A stretch of DNA of 64,000 nt from Crossiella sp. S99.2. GTDB taxonomy: Bacteria > Actinomycetota > Actinomycetes > Mycobacteriales > Pseudonocardiaceae. The notes beneath the pieces were generated by a model. The model was given only the letters and a program-made list of their open reading frames with translations, was not told the origin of the DNA and searched no databases. The translations under genes were made by a program, and so were the position numbers. Each line of letters begins with the position of its first letter. The stretch's first letter is position 1. Location: contig NZ_JALMDK010000004.1 of NCBI RefSeq assembly GCF_023094165.1, forward strand, positions 186,001 to 250,000. Reading direction: 5' to 3'. Positions 38,955-48,002 of this stretch are shown here, in pieces.

Positions 38955-39788
38955 ATGCCCATCGACCCCGACCGCGCGATCGGCGCCGAGCTGCCGCCGG
39001 TGGAGTTCTCCTGGTCGCCCACCGACGTGCTGCTGTACCACCTGGCCCTGGGCGCGACCGAACTCCCCTACACCTACGAACCTGGACTCCAGGTGCTGGC
39101 CACCTTCGGCGTGGTCGCGCCGACCCTGCACGTCACCGCCCCACCCACGGTGTCCTACCCCGGGGTCGAGCTGGATCTGACCAAGGTGCTGCACGGCGAA
39201 CAGTCGATCAGCCTGCGCCGCCCCATCCCGGTGGCCGGCACCGCGCGGCTGGTGACCAGGATCGTCGCGGTCTACGACAAGGGCGAGTCCGCGGTGCTCG
39301 TGCAGGAGTCCACAGTGGACATCGACGACGACCCGCTGTTCAGCACCCGCTCCAGCATCTTCGCCCGCGGTGCCGGCGGGTTCGGCGGCGACCGCGGCCC
39401 GTCCACCCGCTTCGCCGCGCCGCAACGCGAGCCGGACGCGGTCCTGGACACCCCGACCCTGCCCCAGCAGGCCATGCTGTACCGGCTCTGCGGCGACCGG
39501 AACCCACTGCACATCGACCCGGACTTCGCCGCGAGGGCTGGTTTCCCGCAGCCGATCCTGCACGGCCTGTGCACCTACGGCATGGTGGCCAAATCCATTG
39601 TGGACGGCATGCTGTCCGGTCGGACAGATCGACTGGCCAGTTTCGGCGCCCGGTTCACCGGTGTGCTCTACCCTGGCGAGCCGGTGCGCACCCGGGTCTG
39701 GCGGTCCCCGGAGTCCTGGACCTTCGTCACCACCGCGCCGGAGCGTGCGGAATCGCCGGTGCTGACCGGGTCGCTGATCGCACTCTAG
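38955..39788 (+). CDS. hsd4B: MaoC-like enoyl-CoA hydratase, Hsd4B-like
   Basis: A 277-residue double hot-dog protein. The hydratase 2 motif YRLCGDRNPLHIDPDFA lies near 176-192, with the catalytic Asp and His. The N-terminal repeat has lost that motif, as in eukaryotic-type hydratase 2. It is the likely counterpart of Rv3538, which lies next to kstD in M. tuberculosis, and would hydrate the enoyl-CoA in an early cycle of side-chain beta-oxidation. It ends the kstD operon and is followed by a hairpin. Confidence 0.87.
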   Translation: MPIDPDRAIGAELPPVEFSWSPTDVLLYHLALGATELPYTYEPGLQVLATFGVVAPTLHVTAPPTVSYPGVELDLTKVLHGEQSISLRRPIPVAGTARLVTRIVAVYDKGESAVLVQESTVDIDDDPLFSTRSSIFARGAGGFGGDRGPSTRFAAPQREPDAVLDTPTLPQQAMLYRLCGDRNPLHIDPDFAARAGFPQPILHGLCTYGMVAKSIVDGMLSGRTDRLASFGARFTGVLYPGEPVRTRVWRSPESWTFVTTAPERAESPVLTGSLIAL

Positions 39789-39843
39789 CCGCCCCGTATC
39801 CAGCCAAGGTCACGATCCTGTTGCGGGGCACCGGACCAGGCAA

Positions 39844-39869
39844 GAGCGGGCAGGCTACCCCGCCCGCTC
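39844..39869 (+). terminator. Hairpin after hsd4B
   Basis: GAGCGGGC (39844-39851) pairs with GCCCGCTC (39862-39869) over a 10-base loop, 55 bases after the hsd4B stop. It is a plausible factor-independent terminator for the kstD-kshA-kshB-hsd4B transcript. Confidence 0.55.
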
Positions 39870-39891
39870 GGGCAGGTGCAGAAAAATTCAC

Positions 39892-39922
39892 TTGACCTCC
39901 ACCACGCTGTAGCTTCTAGCGT
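39892..39922 (+). promoter_or_regulatory. MerR/SoxR-like promoter of the second NmrA-like gene
   Basis: TTGACC (39892-39897) and TAGCGT (39917-39922) are again 19 bases apart, with ATG seven bases after the -10 box. CCTCCA (39896-39901) matches the left operator arm at 4652; the right arm TGTAGC is a 4-of-6 match to TGGAGG. Confidence 0.6.
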
Positions 39923-39929
39923 CAACGGC

Positions 39930-40730
39930 ATGAGCTTTCTGGTGGTCGGCGAGCCCGGTCCGATCAGTGACGAGGTCGAGCGATTACTGACCGAAGCGGG
40001 TGTTCCGGTCACCCGCCGCGGCCTGGGTTCGGCCGAGGAACTGCGGGCGGCCGCGATCGGCTGCTTCGCGGTGTTCCTGGACTGGCCCTACGACCGGGCG
40101 AGCGCGGAGTACGCGGCCGCTGACTCCGCCGTGGACGTGGTGGGCGCGCTGGCCGGGGAGGGCCGCCGGTTCGTGCTGCTGTCCACCCACGCCGTCCGCG
40201 ACCACGAGCCGCCCGCCTCCTTCCACGGCACCCTGGAGTTGCTGGTGCGGGCCGCCACCGAGGACTGGACCGCGTTGCGGATCAGCATGCCGGCCTCGAT
40301 CACGCTGAGCTGGATCGAGCAGCTGCGCGCCACCGGTGTGGTGCGCGGCCCTTATGCCCAGGCGGCGCGCACCCTGGTCGACGAACGGGATGTCGCCGAG
40401 GTGGCGGCCCGGGTCCTGCTCGACGGCGGGCACGCGGGCCGGGCCTACTACGTCACCGGCCCGGCCGCGCTGACCCACGCCGACCGGGCCCGCATCCTCG
40501 GCGAGACCTTCGGCGAATCCTGGCGGTACCAGGAGGTTCCGCGCGCGGAGTTCCGTGAGCAGCTCCTGACCACCTGGTCGGCCGAGCACGCCGACGGCAT
40601 CCTGGACCACATGGCCGAGCAGGTGGACAACCCGGAACGCCCGACCGACGTCATCGAGCGGATCACCGGTCATCCGGCGCGGTCGCTGGCCGAGTGGGCC
40701 CGCGCGCACGCCGCCGCGTTCACCGGGTGA
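39930..40730 (+). CDS. NmrA-like NAD(P)-binding protein with degenerate nucleotide loop
   Basis: A 266-residue protein of the same family as the product of 3802-4635; both share the C-terminal plan ending in a RSLAEWARAHAAAF-type stretch. The N-terminal loop reads GEPGPIS where GATGxxG is expected, so cofactor binding may be weak or altered. It is not an obvious steroid gene. It has its own promoter of MerR type and converges on ltp2 with an 11-base overlap. It may be a redox-responsive gene that happens to sit in the cluster. Confidence 0.75.
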   Translation: MSFLVVGEPGPISDEVERLLTEAGVPVTRRGLGSAEELRAAAIGCFAVFLDWPYDRASAEYAAADSAVDVVGALAGEGRRFVLLSTHAVRDHEPPASFHGTLELLVRAATEDWTALRISMPASITLSWIEQLRATGVVRGPYAQAARTLVDERDVAEVAARVLLDGGHAGRAYYVTGPAALTHADRARILGETFGESWRYQEVPRAEFREQLLTTWSAEHADGILDHMAEQVDNPERPTDVIERITGHPARSLAEWARAHAAAFTG

Positions 40731-41889
40731 GCACCAGCGCGCTGGTCGGCACCCCCGTCCCCGCGGTGACCAGCACATTGTCCACTGTGGACACCTGATT
40801 CACCGCGGTGCCGCGCAGTTGGCGCACGCCCTCGGTGATCCCGTTCATGCCGTGCAGGTAGGCCTCGCCCAGCTGGCCGCCGTGCGGGTTCACCGGCAAC
40901 CGGCCGTCGATCTCGATGCCGCCGTCGGCCAGGAAGTGCCGGGCCTCACCGGGTCCGCAGAATCCCAGTTCCTCCAGCTGCACCAGCACGAACGGCGTGA
41001 AATGGTCGTAGAGCACGGCGACCTGGACGTCCGCGGGCCCGATCCCGGCCTGCCGCCACAGCTGTTCGCCGACCACCCGCATCTCCGGCAGCCCGGCCAG
41101 TCCGTCCCGGTAGTAGCTGGTCATCACGAACTGGTCCGGTCCACTGCCCTGCGCGGCCGCGCTGATCACCGCGGGCGGCTGCCGCAGGTCGCGGGCCCGT
41201 TGCACGCTCACCACCACCAGCGCCACCCCGCCATCGCTTTCCTGGCAGCAGTCCAGTAGCCGCAACGGTTCCGCGATCCACCGCGAGGACTGGTGCTCGG
41301 CCAGGCTGATCGGCCGATTGTGGAACCAGGCGTTCGGATTGGTCGCGGCATGCCTGCGCATGGCGACCGCGACCCGCCCGAAATCCTCGGTGCCGGCCCC
41401 GTAGTCGTGCAGGTAACGCCGGGCGAACATGGCCACCATGGCCGCCGGGGTGGCCAGTCCCATCGGGTAGTGCCAGCTGTTGTCGACCCCGTTGGTGTTC
41501 GGCTGTTGCGCGGCGGCGGCGTGCGCCAGGCCGAACCGGGTGCCGGAGCGTTCGTTGAACGCCCGGTACACCACCACGACCTCGGCGATCCCGGTGGCCA
41601 CCGCCATCGCCGCCTGCTGCACGGTGGCACAGGCCGCGCCGCCGCCGTAGTTGATCCGGCTGAAGAACTTCAGCTCCGGCAGCCCCAGTTCCCTGGCCAC
41701 CGCGATCTCGGCGTTCCCGTCCATGGTGAAGGTCACCAGACCGTCCACATCGGACACATCGAGCCCGGCGTCTCCGAGTGCGGCCCGGATCGCCTCCACG
41801 GCAAGGCGCAACTCGCTGCGGCCGGAGTCCTTGGAGAACTCGGTGGCCCCGATCCCGGCGATGGCCGCCGCCCCGGACAACGGACTCAT
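40720..41889 (-). CDS. ltp2: Thiolase-like aldolase, Ltp2
   Basis: A 389-residue member of the thiolase/SCP-x (nonspecific lipid-transfer) family lacking a standard thiolase nucleophile motif. Recognisable segments are INYGGGAACATVQQAAMAV (near 79), VAVLYDHFTPFVLVQ and NPHGGQLGEAYLHG. Ltp2 together with the DUF35 part of ChsH2 performs the retro-aldol cleavage that releases propionyl-CoA and androstenedione from the side chain. It starts with a four-base overlap on chsH1. Length equals M. tuberculosis Ltp2 (386). Confidence 0.9.
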   Translation of the reverse strand: MSPLSGAAAIAGIGATEFSKDSGRSELRLAVEAIRAALGDAGLDVSDVDGLVTFTMDGNAEIAVARELGLPELKFFSRINYGGGAACATVQQAAMAVATGIAEVVVVYRAFNERSGTRFGLAHAAAAQQPNTNGVDNSWHYPMGLATPAAMVAMFARRYLHDYGAGTEDFGRVAVAMRRHAATNPNAWFHNRPISLAEHQSSRWIAEPLRLLDCCQESDGGVALVVVSVQRARDLRQPPAVISAAAQGSGPDQFVMTSYYRDGLAGLPEMRVVGEQLWRQAGIGPADVQVAVLYDHFTPFVLVQLEELGFCGPGEARHFLADGGIEIDGRLPVNPHGGQLGEAYLHGMNGITEGVRQLRGTAVNQVSTVDNVLVTAGTGVPTSALVLTR

Positions 41890-42281
41890 GCGCTGCCTCC
41901 CAGCTCGAACCGAACGGTCCCGGTCACGTGATCACCCAGCCGGCAACTCCCCACCACCGACACCACAAACCCGTTGTCCCCGAAGGTCTCCTCGACCCGG
42001 CCGCGGAAGGTCAAGGTGTCGTAGGCGTAGCACGGCACCCCGAGCCGGATCGCGATGCCCCGCACCAGCACCCGGGGCCCGCCCCAGTCGGTGACGAACC
42101 GCTGCACCAGTCCGGTGGTGGTCAGGATGTTGAGGAAGATGTCCGGCGAGCCCCGCCGGATCGCCGCGTCCCGGTCGTGGTGCACGTCCTGGTAGTCCCG
42201 GGTGGCGATGGCGGTGCTGATGATGAACGTCGGCGTGACCTCGATGGCCAGCGGGGGCAGCTCAACCCCGGTAGCGATCAT
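41886..42281 (-). CDS. chsH1: MaoC-like hydratase subunit, ChsH1
   Basis: A 131-residue single hot-dog protein. The hydratase residues lie in the early segment TRDYQDVHHDRDAAIRRG (near 28-45), where the Asp/His pair sits. It forms the ChsH1-ChsH2 hydratase that adds water to the 3-carbon side-chain enoyl-CoA before Ltp2 acts. Four-base overlaps with chsH2 and ltp2 keep the three in fixed order. M. tuberculosis ChsH1 has 129 residues. Confidence 0.9.
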   Translation of the reverse strand: MIATGVELPPLAIEVTPTFIISTAIATRDYQDVHHDRDAAIRRGSPDIFLNILTTTGLVQRFVTDWGGPRVLVRGIAIRLGVPCYAYDTLTFRGRVEETFGDNGFVVSVVGSCRLGDHVTGTVRFELGGSA

Positions 42282-43171
42282 GACGGCACCACCCGCCAGG
42301 CCGGAATAACGAACTCCCCCTGCTGCTGGAACTCCACCACCACCGACTGTCCAATGAGGACCTCATCCGGTTCCACACCCACCAGTTCGCCCACCATCCG
42401 CGGCCCCTCCGCCAGTTCCACCAGCCCGATCACGAACGGCCCCGAATGCCCCGGCACCGGCGGATGGTGGTGCACCACGAAGCTGTACACCGTGCCCCGC
42501 CCGCTCACTACCACGAACTCCGGCCGCAACTCGTGACACCGCGGACACATCGGCCCCGGCGGATGCCGCAACTGTCCACACGCCCCGCACTTCTGCACCC
42601 GCAGTTCACCCACTGCCGTGCCGGCCCAGAAGAACTCGGTGTCCCGGCTCACCAACGGCGGAATCCCGGCCGGCGGCGGTGGCGGTTTCGGCCGGTACTT
42701 GAACACCCGGAACGACATCTCCGCCACCGCCTCGGCGCCGGAGTACCAGATGTTGTGCACCGTGACGAACCAGCCTTCGCCCAGCGCCGTCCGTTTGGGC
42801 CCGGCGACCTGGTCCAGCCGGGTGCTGATGGTCAGGTTCTCCCCCGGCCGCAGGTAGCGGTGGTAGGTCTGCTCGCAGTTGGTGGCCACAATGGACGGAT
42901 AGCCCGCCTCGTCCAGGGTCTCCAGGATCTGCCCGAACGGATCGTCCGGATCCCGTTCCCCGTGCAGTCCCATCATGGTCCACACCTGGGCCATCGCCGG
43001 CGGCGCCACCTCCGGGTAGCGCGGATCGGTGTCCCCGATCGCCTCGGTCCAGCTCCGGATCATCGGCTCGTTGACCGGATCCCGCCCGAACCGCACCCCG
43101 CCGACCCCGGTGGCCATGATCCGCGCCGCCGCGGCCCGCACCAGCTCGTCACTGTCCACAGTGGACGTCAT
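42278..43171 (-). CDS. chsH2: MaoC-DUF35 fusion, ChsH2
   Basis: A 297-residue two-domain protein. Residues about 1-165 form a MaoC-like hot-dog domain that pairs with ChsH1. Residues about 175-297 are a DUF35 domain with a zinc-ribbon (CGACGQLRHPPGPMCPRC, near 188-205) and an OB fold. The DUF35 part is needed for Ltp2 aldolase activity in characterised systems. The start contains a perfect copy of the GTCCACAGTGGAC word (Ser-Thr-Val-Asp). It is separated from fadE29 by ten bases. Confidence 0.92.
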   Translation of the reverse strand: MTSTVDSDELVRAAAARIMATGVGGVRFGRDPVNEPMIRSWTEAIGDTDPRYPEVAPPAMAQVWTMMGLHGERDPDDPFGQILETLDEAGYPSIVATNCEQTYHRYLRPGENLTISTRLDQVAGPKRTALGEGWFVTVHNIWYSGAEAVAEMSFRVFKYRPKPPPPPAGIPPLVSRDTEFFWAGTAVGELRVQKCGACGQLRHPPGPMCPRCHELRPEFVVVSGRGTVYSFVVHHHPPVPGHSGPFVIGLVELAEGPRMVGELVGVEPDEVLIGQSVVVEFQQQGEFVIPAWRVVPS

Positions 43172-43181
43172 TCCACTCCCT

Positions 43182-44324
43182 TCACCGGGGCGGCCTGGGC
43201 AACCCGAGCCCAGCGGTCACGATCAGCTCACGCTGAATCTCATTGACCCCACCACCAAAGGTCAGCACCAGATTCCGCTTGGCCTGCAAGTCCAGCCACC
43301 GCATCAACTCAGCGGTATCGGCATCGGCCGGATCTCCATACCGCCCCACCAGATCCAGCACCACCCGCCCCACCCGCAGCACCAACTCGGAGGAGAACAC
43401 CTTGGTGATAGAGGCATCCGCGACATCCACTGCCCCCGAGGCCGCCGCCACCTGCCAGTTCAACAACTCATTGACCCGCAACCCCACCCGAGCGAAAGTC
43501 AGCTCCCGCTCAACCTCCCCAGCCACCCCATGCGCCGCGGCCCACGCATCAAAGCGATCCAGCAACGCGGCCACCCGCCCCGCAGGCCCCAACATCACCC
43601 GCTCATGGTTGAGCTGCATGGTGATCAGCCGCCACCCCGCGTTCTCCGCCCCCACCAGCCGGCTCACCGGCACCCGCACATCGTTGTAGTAGGTGGCATT
43701 CACATGATGCGCACCGTCACAGGTGATGATCGGCGTCCACCCAAACCCCGGATCCCTGGTGTCCACAATCACAATCGATATCCCCCGATGCTTGGCCGCC
43801 CCCACATCAGTCCGACAGGCCAACCAGATGTAGTCCGCGTCATGGGCCCCGGTCGTGAACACCTTCTGCCCGTTGACCACATACTCATCCCCCACCCGCA
43901 CCGCACTGGTCCGCAACGCGGCCAGATCGGTCCCCGCCTCCGCCTCGGTGTACCCAATGGCGAAATGCAGCTCCCCGGCCAGGATCCGCGGCAGAAAGAA
44001 CTCCTTCTGCTCATCAGTCCCCAACGCCTGCAACGTAGGCCCCACCGTCTGCAACGTCACCCCAGGCAACGGCACATCCGCCCGAGCAGCCTCATTCACA
44101 AAAATCTGCTGCTCAACCTCCCCAAACCCCCGCCCCCCATACGAAACCGGCCACCCCACCCCCAACCACCCATCCCGCCCCAATCGCCGCACAATCGCCC
44201 GGTAGGTCGGCCCATGCCGCTCAGTCCGCAAAACCTCCCGCTCCGCAACGGAAACCAGCCCCGAGAAGTACTCCCGCAACTCCTCCCGCAATGCCACCTG
44301 CCCCGCACTCAACTCAATAAGCAC
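43182..44324 (-). CDS. fadE29: Acyl-CoA dehydrogenase, FadE29/ChsE2-like
   Basis: A 380-residue acyl-CoA dehydrogenase with GTG start inside the last 11 bases of fadE28. IGYTEAEAGTDLAALRTSA and VNGQKVFTTGAHDADY lie in the flavin domain and GGGVNEIQRELIVTAGLGLP at the end. With FadE28 it forms the alpha2beta2 enzyme that dehydrogenates the three-carbon side chain as its CoA ester. The igr-type order fadE28-fadE29-chsH2-chsH1-ltp2 is kept. The 5' part uses mostly G-ending codons, unlike most genes in the window. Confidence 0.9.
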   Translation of the reverse strand: MLIELSAGQVALREELREYFSGLVSVAEREVLRTERHGPTYRAIVRRLGRDGWLGVGWPVSYGGRGFGEVEQQIFVNEAARADVPLPGVTLQTVGPTLQALGTDEQKEFFLPRILAGELHFAIGYTEAEAGTDLAALRTSAVRVGDEYVVNGQKVFTTGAHDADYIWLACRTDVGAAKHRGISIVIVDTRDPGFGWTPIITCDGAHHVNATYYNDVRVPVSRLVGAENAGWRLITMQLNHERVMLGPAGRVAALLDRFDAWAAAHGVAGEVERELTFARVGLRVNELLNWQVAAASGAVDVADASITKVFSSELVLRVGRVVLDLVGRYGDPADADTAELMRWLDLQAKRNLVLTFGGGVNEIQRELIVTAGLGLPRPPR

Positions 44325-45459
44325 GCAAGCCCCCCAAAAACCGCGTCAGGTCCCGCCCCAGCGCCGAGTACCGATGCAACGGATACCCCACGTCCAAACC
44401 CAGCCCCCCATGCAGGTGATGACAAACCTCCAACGCCCCCAACAACTTCTCCCCCACCCAATACCCCGCGACATCCACATCCCCCCGATCCCCCACCCCC
44501 GCCCCCACGCCCCAGCAAGCGGCCCGGGTAACCACCTCAACCGTCCGAGCCACCACCCGAACATCCGCCACCTGCATAGCCACCGCCTGAAACTCAGCCA
44601 GAACTCGCCCAAACTGCCGCCGCGACCCCACATGCGCCACAGTCAGTTCCAGCGCCCCACCCAGCAACCCCTCCCCAAAGGCACATCCCCCCACCACCCC
44701 AAGCCACCGCACCTCCGCCAAAACCCGCCCACTCCGATCCTCCCCCAGCAACCCCACCGGCTCCGCCCCGGAGAACCGCAACGTGCACTCCGACCCCCCA
44801 GCGGAAGTAGGCGTCCCCACCACCTCAACCCCGGCCCCCCGAAGATCAACCAAAGCCACCCCAAGCCCCCCATCCCCCAGCCGCACCCCAATAAGTCCCC
44901 ACCGAGCCCACGCCCCAAACGGAACCCCCACCTTCGTCCCCACCAACCCCCGTTCCCCCCACACCACCTCCCCACGCCCCACAGCCCCGGTCAAACCCCC
45001 ACCCCCCAACAACAACTCCTGCTGCGCCACCGTCCCCAACCGCGCCACCGGCAGTACCCCCAACGCCAGATGCGCCACCCCCGGCGACACCAGCCCACCC
45101 CGCCCCAGTTCCGTCAGCAGAACCGCAACCTCAACCACCCCAAGCCCAGACCCACCCAACCGCTCAGGAACAGCCAACGACAGCAAGTCCGCCGCCCCCA
45201 ACCGATCCCACAACCCAGCCCACGACTCCCCAGCCCCCACCTCATCCGTCCGCTCAACCGCCGCAACCGCCCCATCCATTGCCGAGCCCACTCCCCACTG
45301 CCTCGCCCCAGCCGCCCCCGAGTCCACTCCGGACGGCTCCACCGCAGCGGCCCTCGCCCCCGGCGAGACCCGCGCCCCCTCCCCCTGATCTCCCTGCCGC
45401 ACCAGGCTTCTCGTCAATTCCCGAACTGCGACCTGAGTCTCGTCAAACTCGAAATTCAC
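44314..45459 (-). CDS. fadE28: Acyl-CoA dehydrogenase, FadE28/ChsE1-like, with low-complexity insert
   Basis: A 381-residue partner dehydrogenase; GTG at 45459 overlaps the upstream stop by four bases (GTGA). The C-terminal half has SRRQFGRVLAEFQAVAMQVAD and HHLHGGLGLDVGYPLHRY, which contact FAD and the partner. M. tuberculosis FadE28 has about 340 residues. The excess is mainly a Gly/Ala/Val-rich, charged insert at about residues 22-78 (bases about 45225-45396), in the first helical region. Codon use is extreme, with nearly every codon ending in G. Confidence 0.87.
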   Translation of the reverse strand: MNFEFDETQVAVRELTRSLVRQGDQGEGARVSPGARAAAVEPSGVDSGAAGARQWGVGSAMDGAVAAVERTDEVGAGESWAGLWDRLGAADLLSLAVPERLGGSGLGVVEVAVLLTELGRGGLVSPGVAHLALGVLPVARLGTVAQQELLLGGGGLTGAVGRGEVVWGERGLVGTKVGVPFGAWARWGLIGVRLGDGGLGVALVDLRGAGVEVVGTPTSAGGSECTLRFSGAEPVGLLGEDRSGRVLAEVRWLGVVGGCAFGEGLLGGALELTVAHVGSRRQFGRVLAEFQAVAMQVADVRVVARTVEVVTRAACWGVGAGVGDRGDVDVAGYWVGEKLLGALEVCHHLHGGLGLDVGYPLHRYSALGRDLTRFLGGLRAY

Positions 45460-47963
45460 CGCCCCTTCCCCTCTCCCACAGCCCCATCCCGAGGCAACCC
45501 CAGAACCCGCTCCCCCACCATCGTCAACAACACCTGCGTCGTCCCCCCGGCAATGCTCAAACACCGGCTCAACAAGAACCGGTGCACCTCAGCCGCATCC
45601 CCCACCGCGGCCCCATCCCCCAGCAACTCCGCCGCCACCTCGGCCACGTCCTGCCGATGCCGCACCCCCACCAGCTTCCGCACCCCGGACTCCGCCCCCG
45701 CCTCGCCGCCGGCCACCGCCCGCTGGGTAGCCCGAAGATCCAGCAACGACAACGCCAACCCGTCCACCACCAGCCCCCCGACCCGCTCCGCCAGCACCGG
45801 ATCCGCCAGTAACCCCGCCCGCTCCGCGAACGCCAGCACCTCCTCCACCGGCTCCCCCAACGCCGACCCCCGGCTCATCGCCACCCGCTCATCGGCCAAC
45901 GTCCCCCGCGCCAGCCGCCACCCGTCCCCCGGCTGCCCCACCACATCCGCGTCCGCCACGAACACCTCGTCCAGGAACACCTCGGCGAACCGGGTATCCC
46001 CGGTGATCTCACGTAACGGCCGCACGGATATACCGTCCGACCGCATATCCACCAGGAAGTACGTCAACCCCCGATGCCGCGGCACCTCGGAATCCGTCCG
46101 CGCCAAGCAGATCCCCCGATCCGCCCGATCCGCCAGCGAGGTCCACACCTTCTGCCCACTGAGCAGCCACCCGCCGTCGGTCCGCACCGCCCTGGTCCGC
46201 AACGAGGCGAGATCCGACCCAGCCCCCGGCTCGCTGAACAGCTGGCACCACCGCACCTCCCCACGCAACGTCGCCGCCACAAACCGCCGCCGCTGCTCGT
46301 CAGTGCCATGCCGCAACACCGTCGGCGCCGCCCACCCCCCGATCACCAGATCAGCCCGGCCAACCCCCACCCGAGCCAATTCCTCCTCCACCACCAACTG
46401 CCCCACAGCCCCCAACCCCAGCCCATACGGCGCTGGCCACTGCGGCGCGAACAACCCAGCCGCCACCAACGCCCCCCGCCGCTCCCCCTCAGCCAGCGCG
46501 GCAATCCGCTCCGCCGCCGCCCGCACCCTCCCCCGAAGCTCTCCAACCCCCAGCTCGCCTTCATCCCCGCCAGCCGCAAACCCCGACTCGCCTCCGCCCC
46601 CGCCAACCCCACTCCCCACGCGAGCTACGCCGGCACCAGCCGCCCCACCAACACCGAAGCCGGCCACCCCGCCACCGGCCGTCCCAAGCCCGACCCCATC
46701 CGCGTTCGCCCCGCCCGCTTCCCCCCGATCCCCCCTCCCGCTGTCAACCCGATCCGCACCGCCGTCACCAACCTGGCCCGCACCAACCCGGCCCGCACCG
46801 CCCTGGCCCGCACTTCCGCCCGCCACCCGCGCACGGCCCACCCCACCCAGACCCCCATCGGCGACCTCCCCCTGCCCCCCGCCATCCCCCACCTCAACCC
46901 GCAACCGCCGCCGAACCCCCCGCCCCGCCAGCACCGCGGCCCGCCCACGCCACCGCACCCCACTCACCCACTGCCGCAACACAAACGCCCGCCGCAGGTA
47001 CAAATGCGCGTCGTGCTCCCAGGTGAACCCGATCCCGCCCAGCACCTGCACGCAGTCCTTCGCGTTGGCCACCGCCGCGTCCAGCGCGACTGCCCCCGCG
47101 GCCGCCGCCGACAACGACATCGCCGGCGATGCCTCCTCCACCGCCCGAGCCGCGTCCCACGCCACCGCGGCGGCCCGCTCAGATCGGCACAACATCTCCG
47201 CGCACAGGTGCTTGACCGCCTGGAACGACCCGATCGGCCGCCCGAACTGCTCGCGTTCCCTGGCATATCGGCTCGCGATATATACGCACCACCGAGCTAT
47301 CCCGGCCGCCTCCGCCGCGGCCAGCACCACCGCCCGGTCCAGCACCGCTTCCCTGCTCAGGTCCGGCAGCACCCGGTCGGTCGGGACCACCGCCACCACC
47401 TCGACCTCGGCCAGGTCGCGGGAGAAGTCCGTCGCGGGCAACAGCCGCACCCCGGCCTCACCCGGCGTCAGCAGGATCCATCCGGTCTCCCCGCCCACCG
47501 GCACCAGCAGCACGGCGTCCGCACTCGCCCCCAGCACCGGCCCGGTCACCCCGGTGACCAGCAGCCGTCCGGCGGAATCCCGTTGCGCGGTCAGGGTTCC
47601 CGGCGACAGCGCGACCGCGGCGGGCAGGCCACCGACCACGGCGGGCAGCAGCTCGCGGACACCCGGCTGATCGGCGAGCACCAGTCCGGCCAGCGCGGTC
47701 GGCAGGATCGGCCCGGGTATCAGGGCCTCGGCTGCGGCTTCCAGGGCCACCGCGAGGTCCACCACGGTGCCACCGGCCCCGCCCAGCTCCTCGGGCACCG
47801 CGATCCCGGTCAGTCCCAGGTCGACCAGGCCCGGCCACAGGCGTCGCCACGCCGGGTCGCCCCGTTCCTGCGCGCGCACCGCGGCGATGGCGCCCGCGCC
47901 CTGTCCGTAGGCGAGCACGGACTCGTGCAACGCCTGTTGCTCCGCGGTGACCGCGATCGGCAC
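45456..47963 (-). CDS. fadE34: Fused double acyl-CoA dehydrogenase, FadE34/ChsE3-like
   Basis: An 835-residue fusion of two acyl-CoA dehydrogenase halves. Residues 1-345 are beta-like (REQFGRPIGSFQAVKHLCAE near 237, LGGIGFTWEHDAHLY near 308). Residues about 475-835 are alpha-like (LFSEPGAGSDLASLRT near 575, LSGQKVWTSLADRAD near 601). FadE34 of M. tuberculosis (711 residues) has this design and acts on the five-carbon side chain. The extra length is a 120-residue Gly/Ala/Arg linker (about 356-474). Start GTG follows GGAGG, and a perfect KstR box is 26 bases upstream. Confidence 0.88.
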   Translation of the reverse strand: MPIAVTAEQQALHESVLAYGQGAGAIAAVRAQERGDPAWRRLWPGLVDLGLTGIAVPEELGGAGGTVVDLAVALEAAAEALIPGPILPTALAGLVLADQPGVRELLPAVVGGLPAAVALSPGTLTAQRDSAGRLLVTGVTGPVLGASADAVLLVPVGGETGWILLTPGEAGVRLLPATDFSRDLAEVEVVAVVPTDRVLPDLSREAVLDRAVVLAAAEAAGIARWCVYIASRYAREREQFGRPIGSFQAVKHLCAEMLCRSERAAAVAWDAARAVEEASPAMSLSAAAAGAVALDAAVANAKDCVQVLGGIGFTWEHDAHLYLRRAFVLRQWVSGVRWRGRAAVLAGRGVRRRLRVEVGDGGGQGEVADGGLGGVGRARVAGGSAGQGGAGRVGAGQVGDGGADRVDSGRGDRGEAGGANADGVGLGTAGGGVAGFGVGGAAGAGVARVGSGVGGGGGESGFAAGGDEGELGVGELRGRVRAAAERIAALAEGERRGALVAAGLFAPQWPAPYGLGLGAVGQLVVEEELARVGVGRADLVIGGWAAPTVLRHGTDEQRRRFVAATLRGEVRWCQLFSEPGAGSDLASLRTRAVRTDGGWLLSGQKVWTSLADRADRGICLARTDSEVPRHRGLTYFLVDMRSDGISVRPLREITGDTRFAEVFLDEVFVADADVVGQPGDGWRLARGTLADERVAMSRGSALGEPVEEVLAFAERAGLLADPVLAERVGGLVVDGLALSLLDLRATQRAVAGGEAGAESGVRKLVGVRHRQDVAEVAAELLGDGAAVGDAAEVHRFLLSRCLSIAGGTTQVLLTMVGERVLGLPRDGAVGEGKGR

Positions 47964-47988
47964 AACACCTCCAGGCGAACCGAAGATG

Positions 47989-48002
47989 TAGAACGTGTTT
48001 CA
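47989..48002. promoter_or_regulatory. KstR box before fadE34
   Basis: TAGAACGTGTTTCA matches TnnAACnnGTTnnA at every fixed base and lies 26 bases upstream of the fadE34 start, so it should control the whole side-chain operon down to ltp2. Confidence 0.85.

Noticed and set aside
44374..47670. A very long open frame on the plus strand, over 1000 codons, opposite fadE28 and fadE34
   Set aside because: It encodes Pro/His/Arg/Ser-rich low complexity with no family motif and is the mirror of G-ending codons on the real minus-strand genes.
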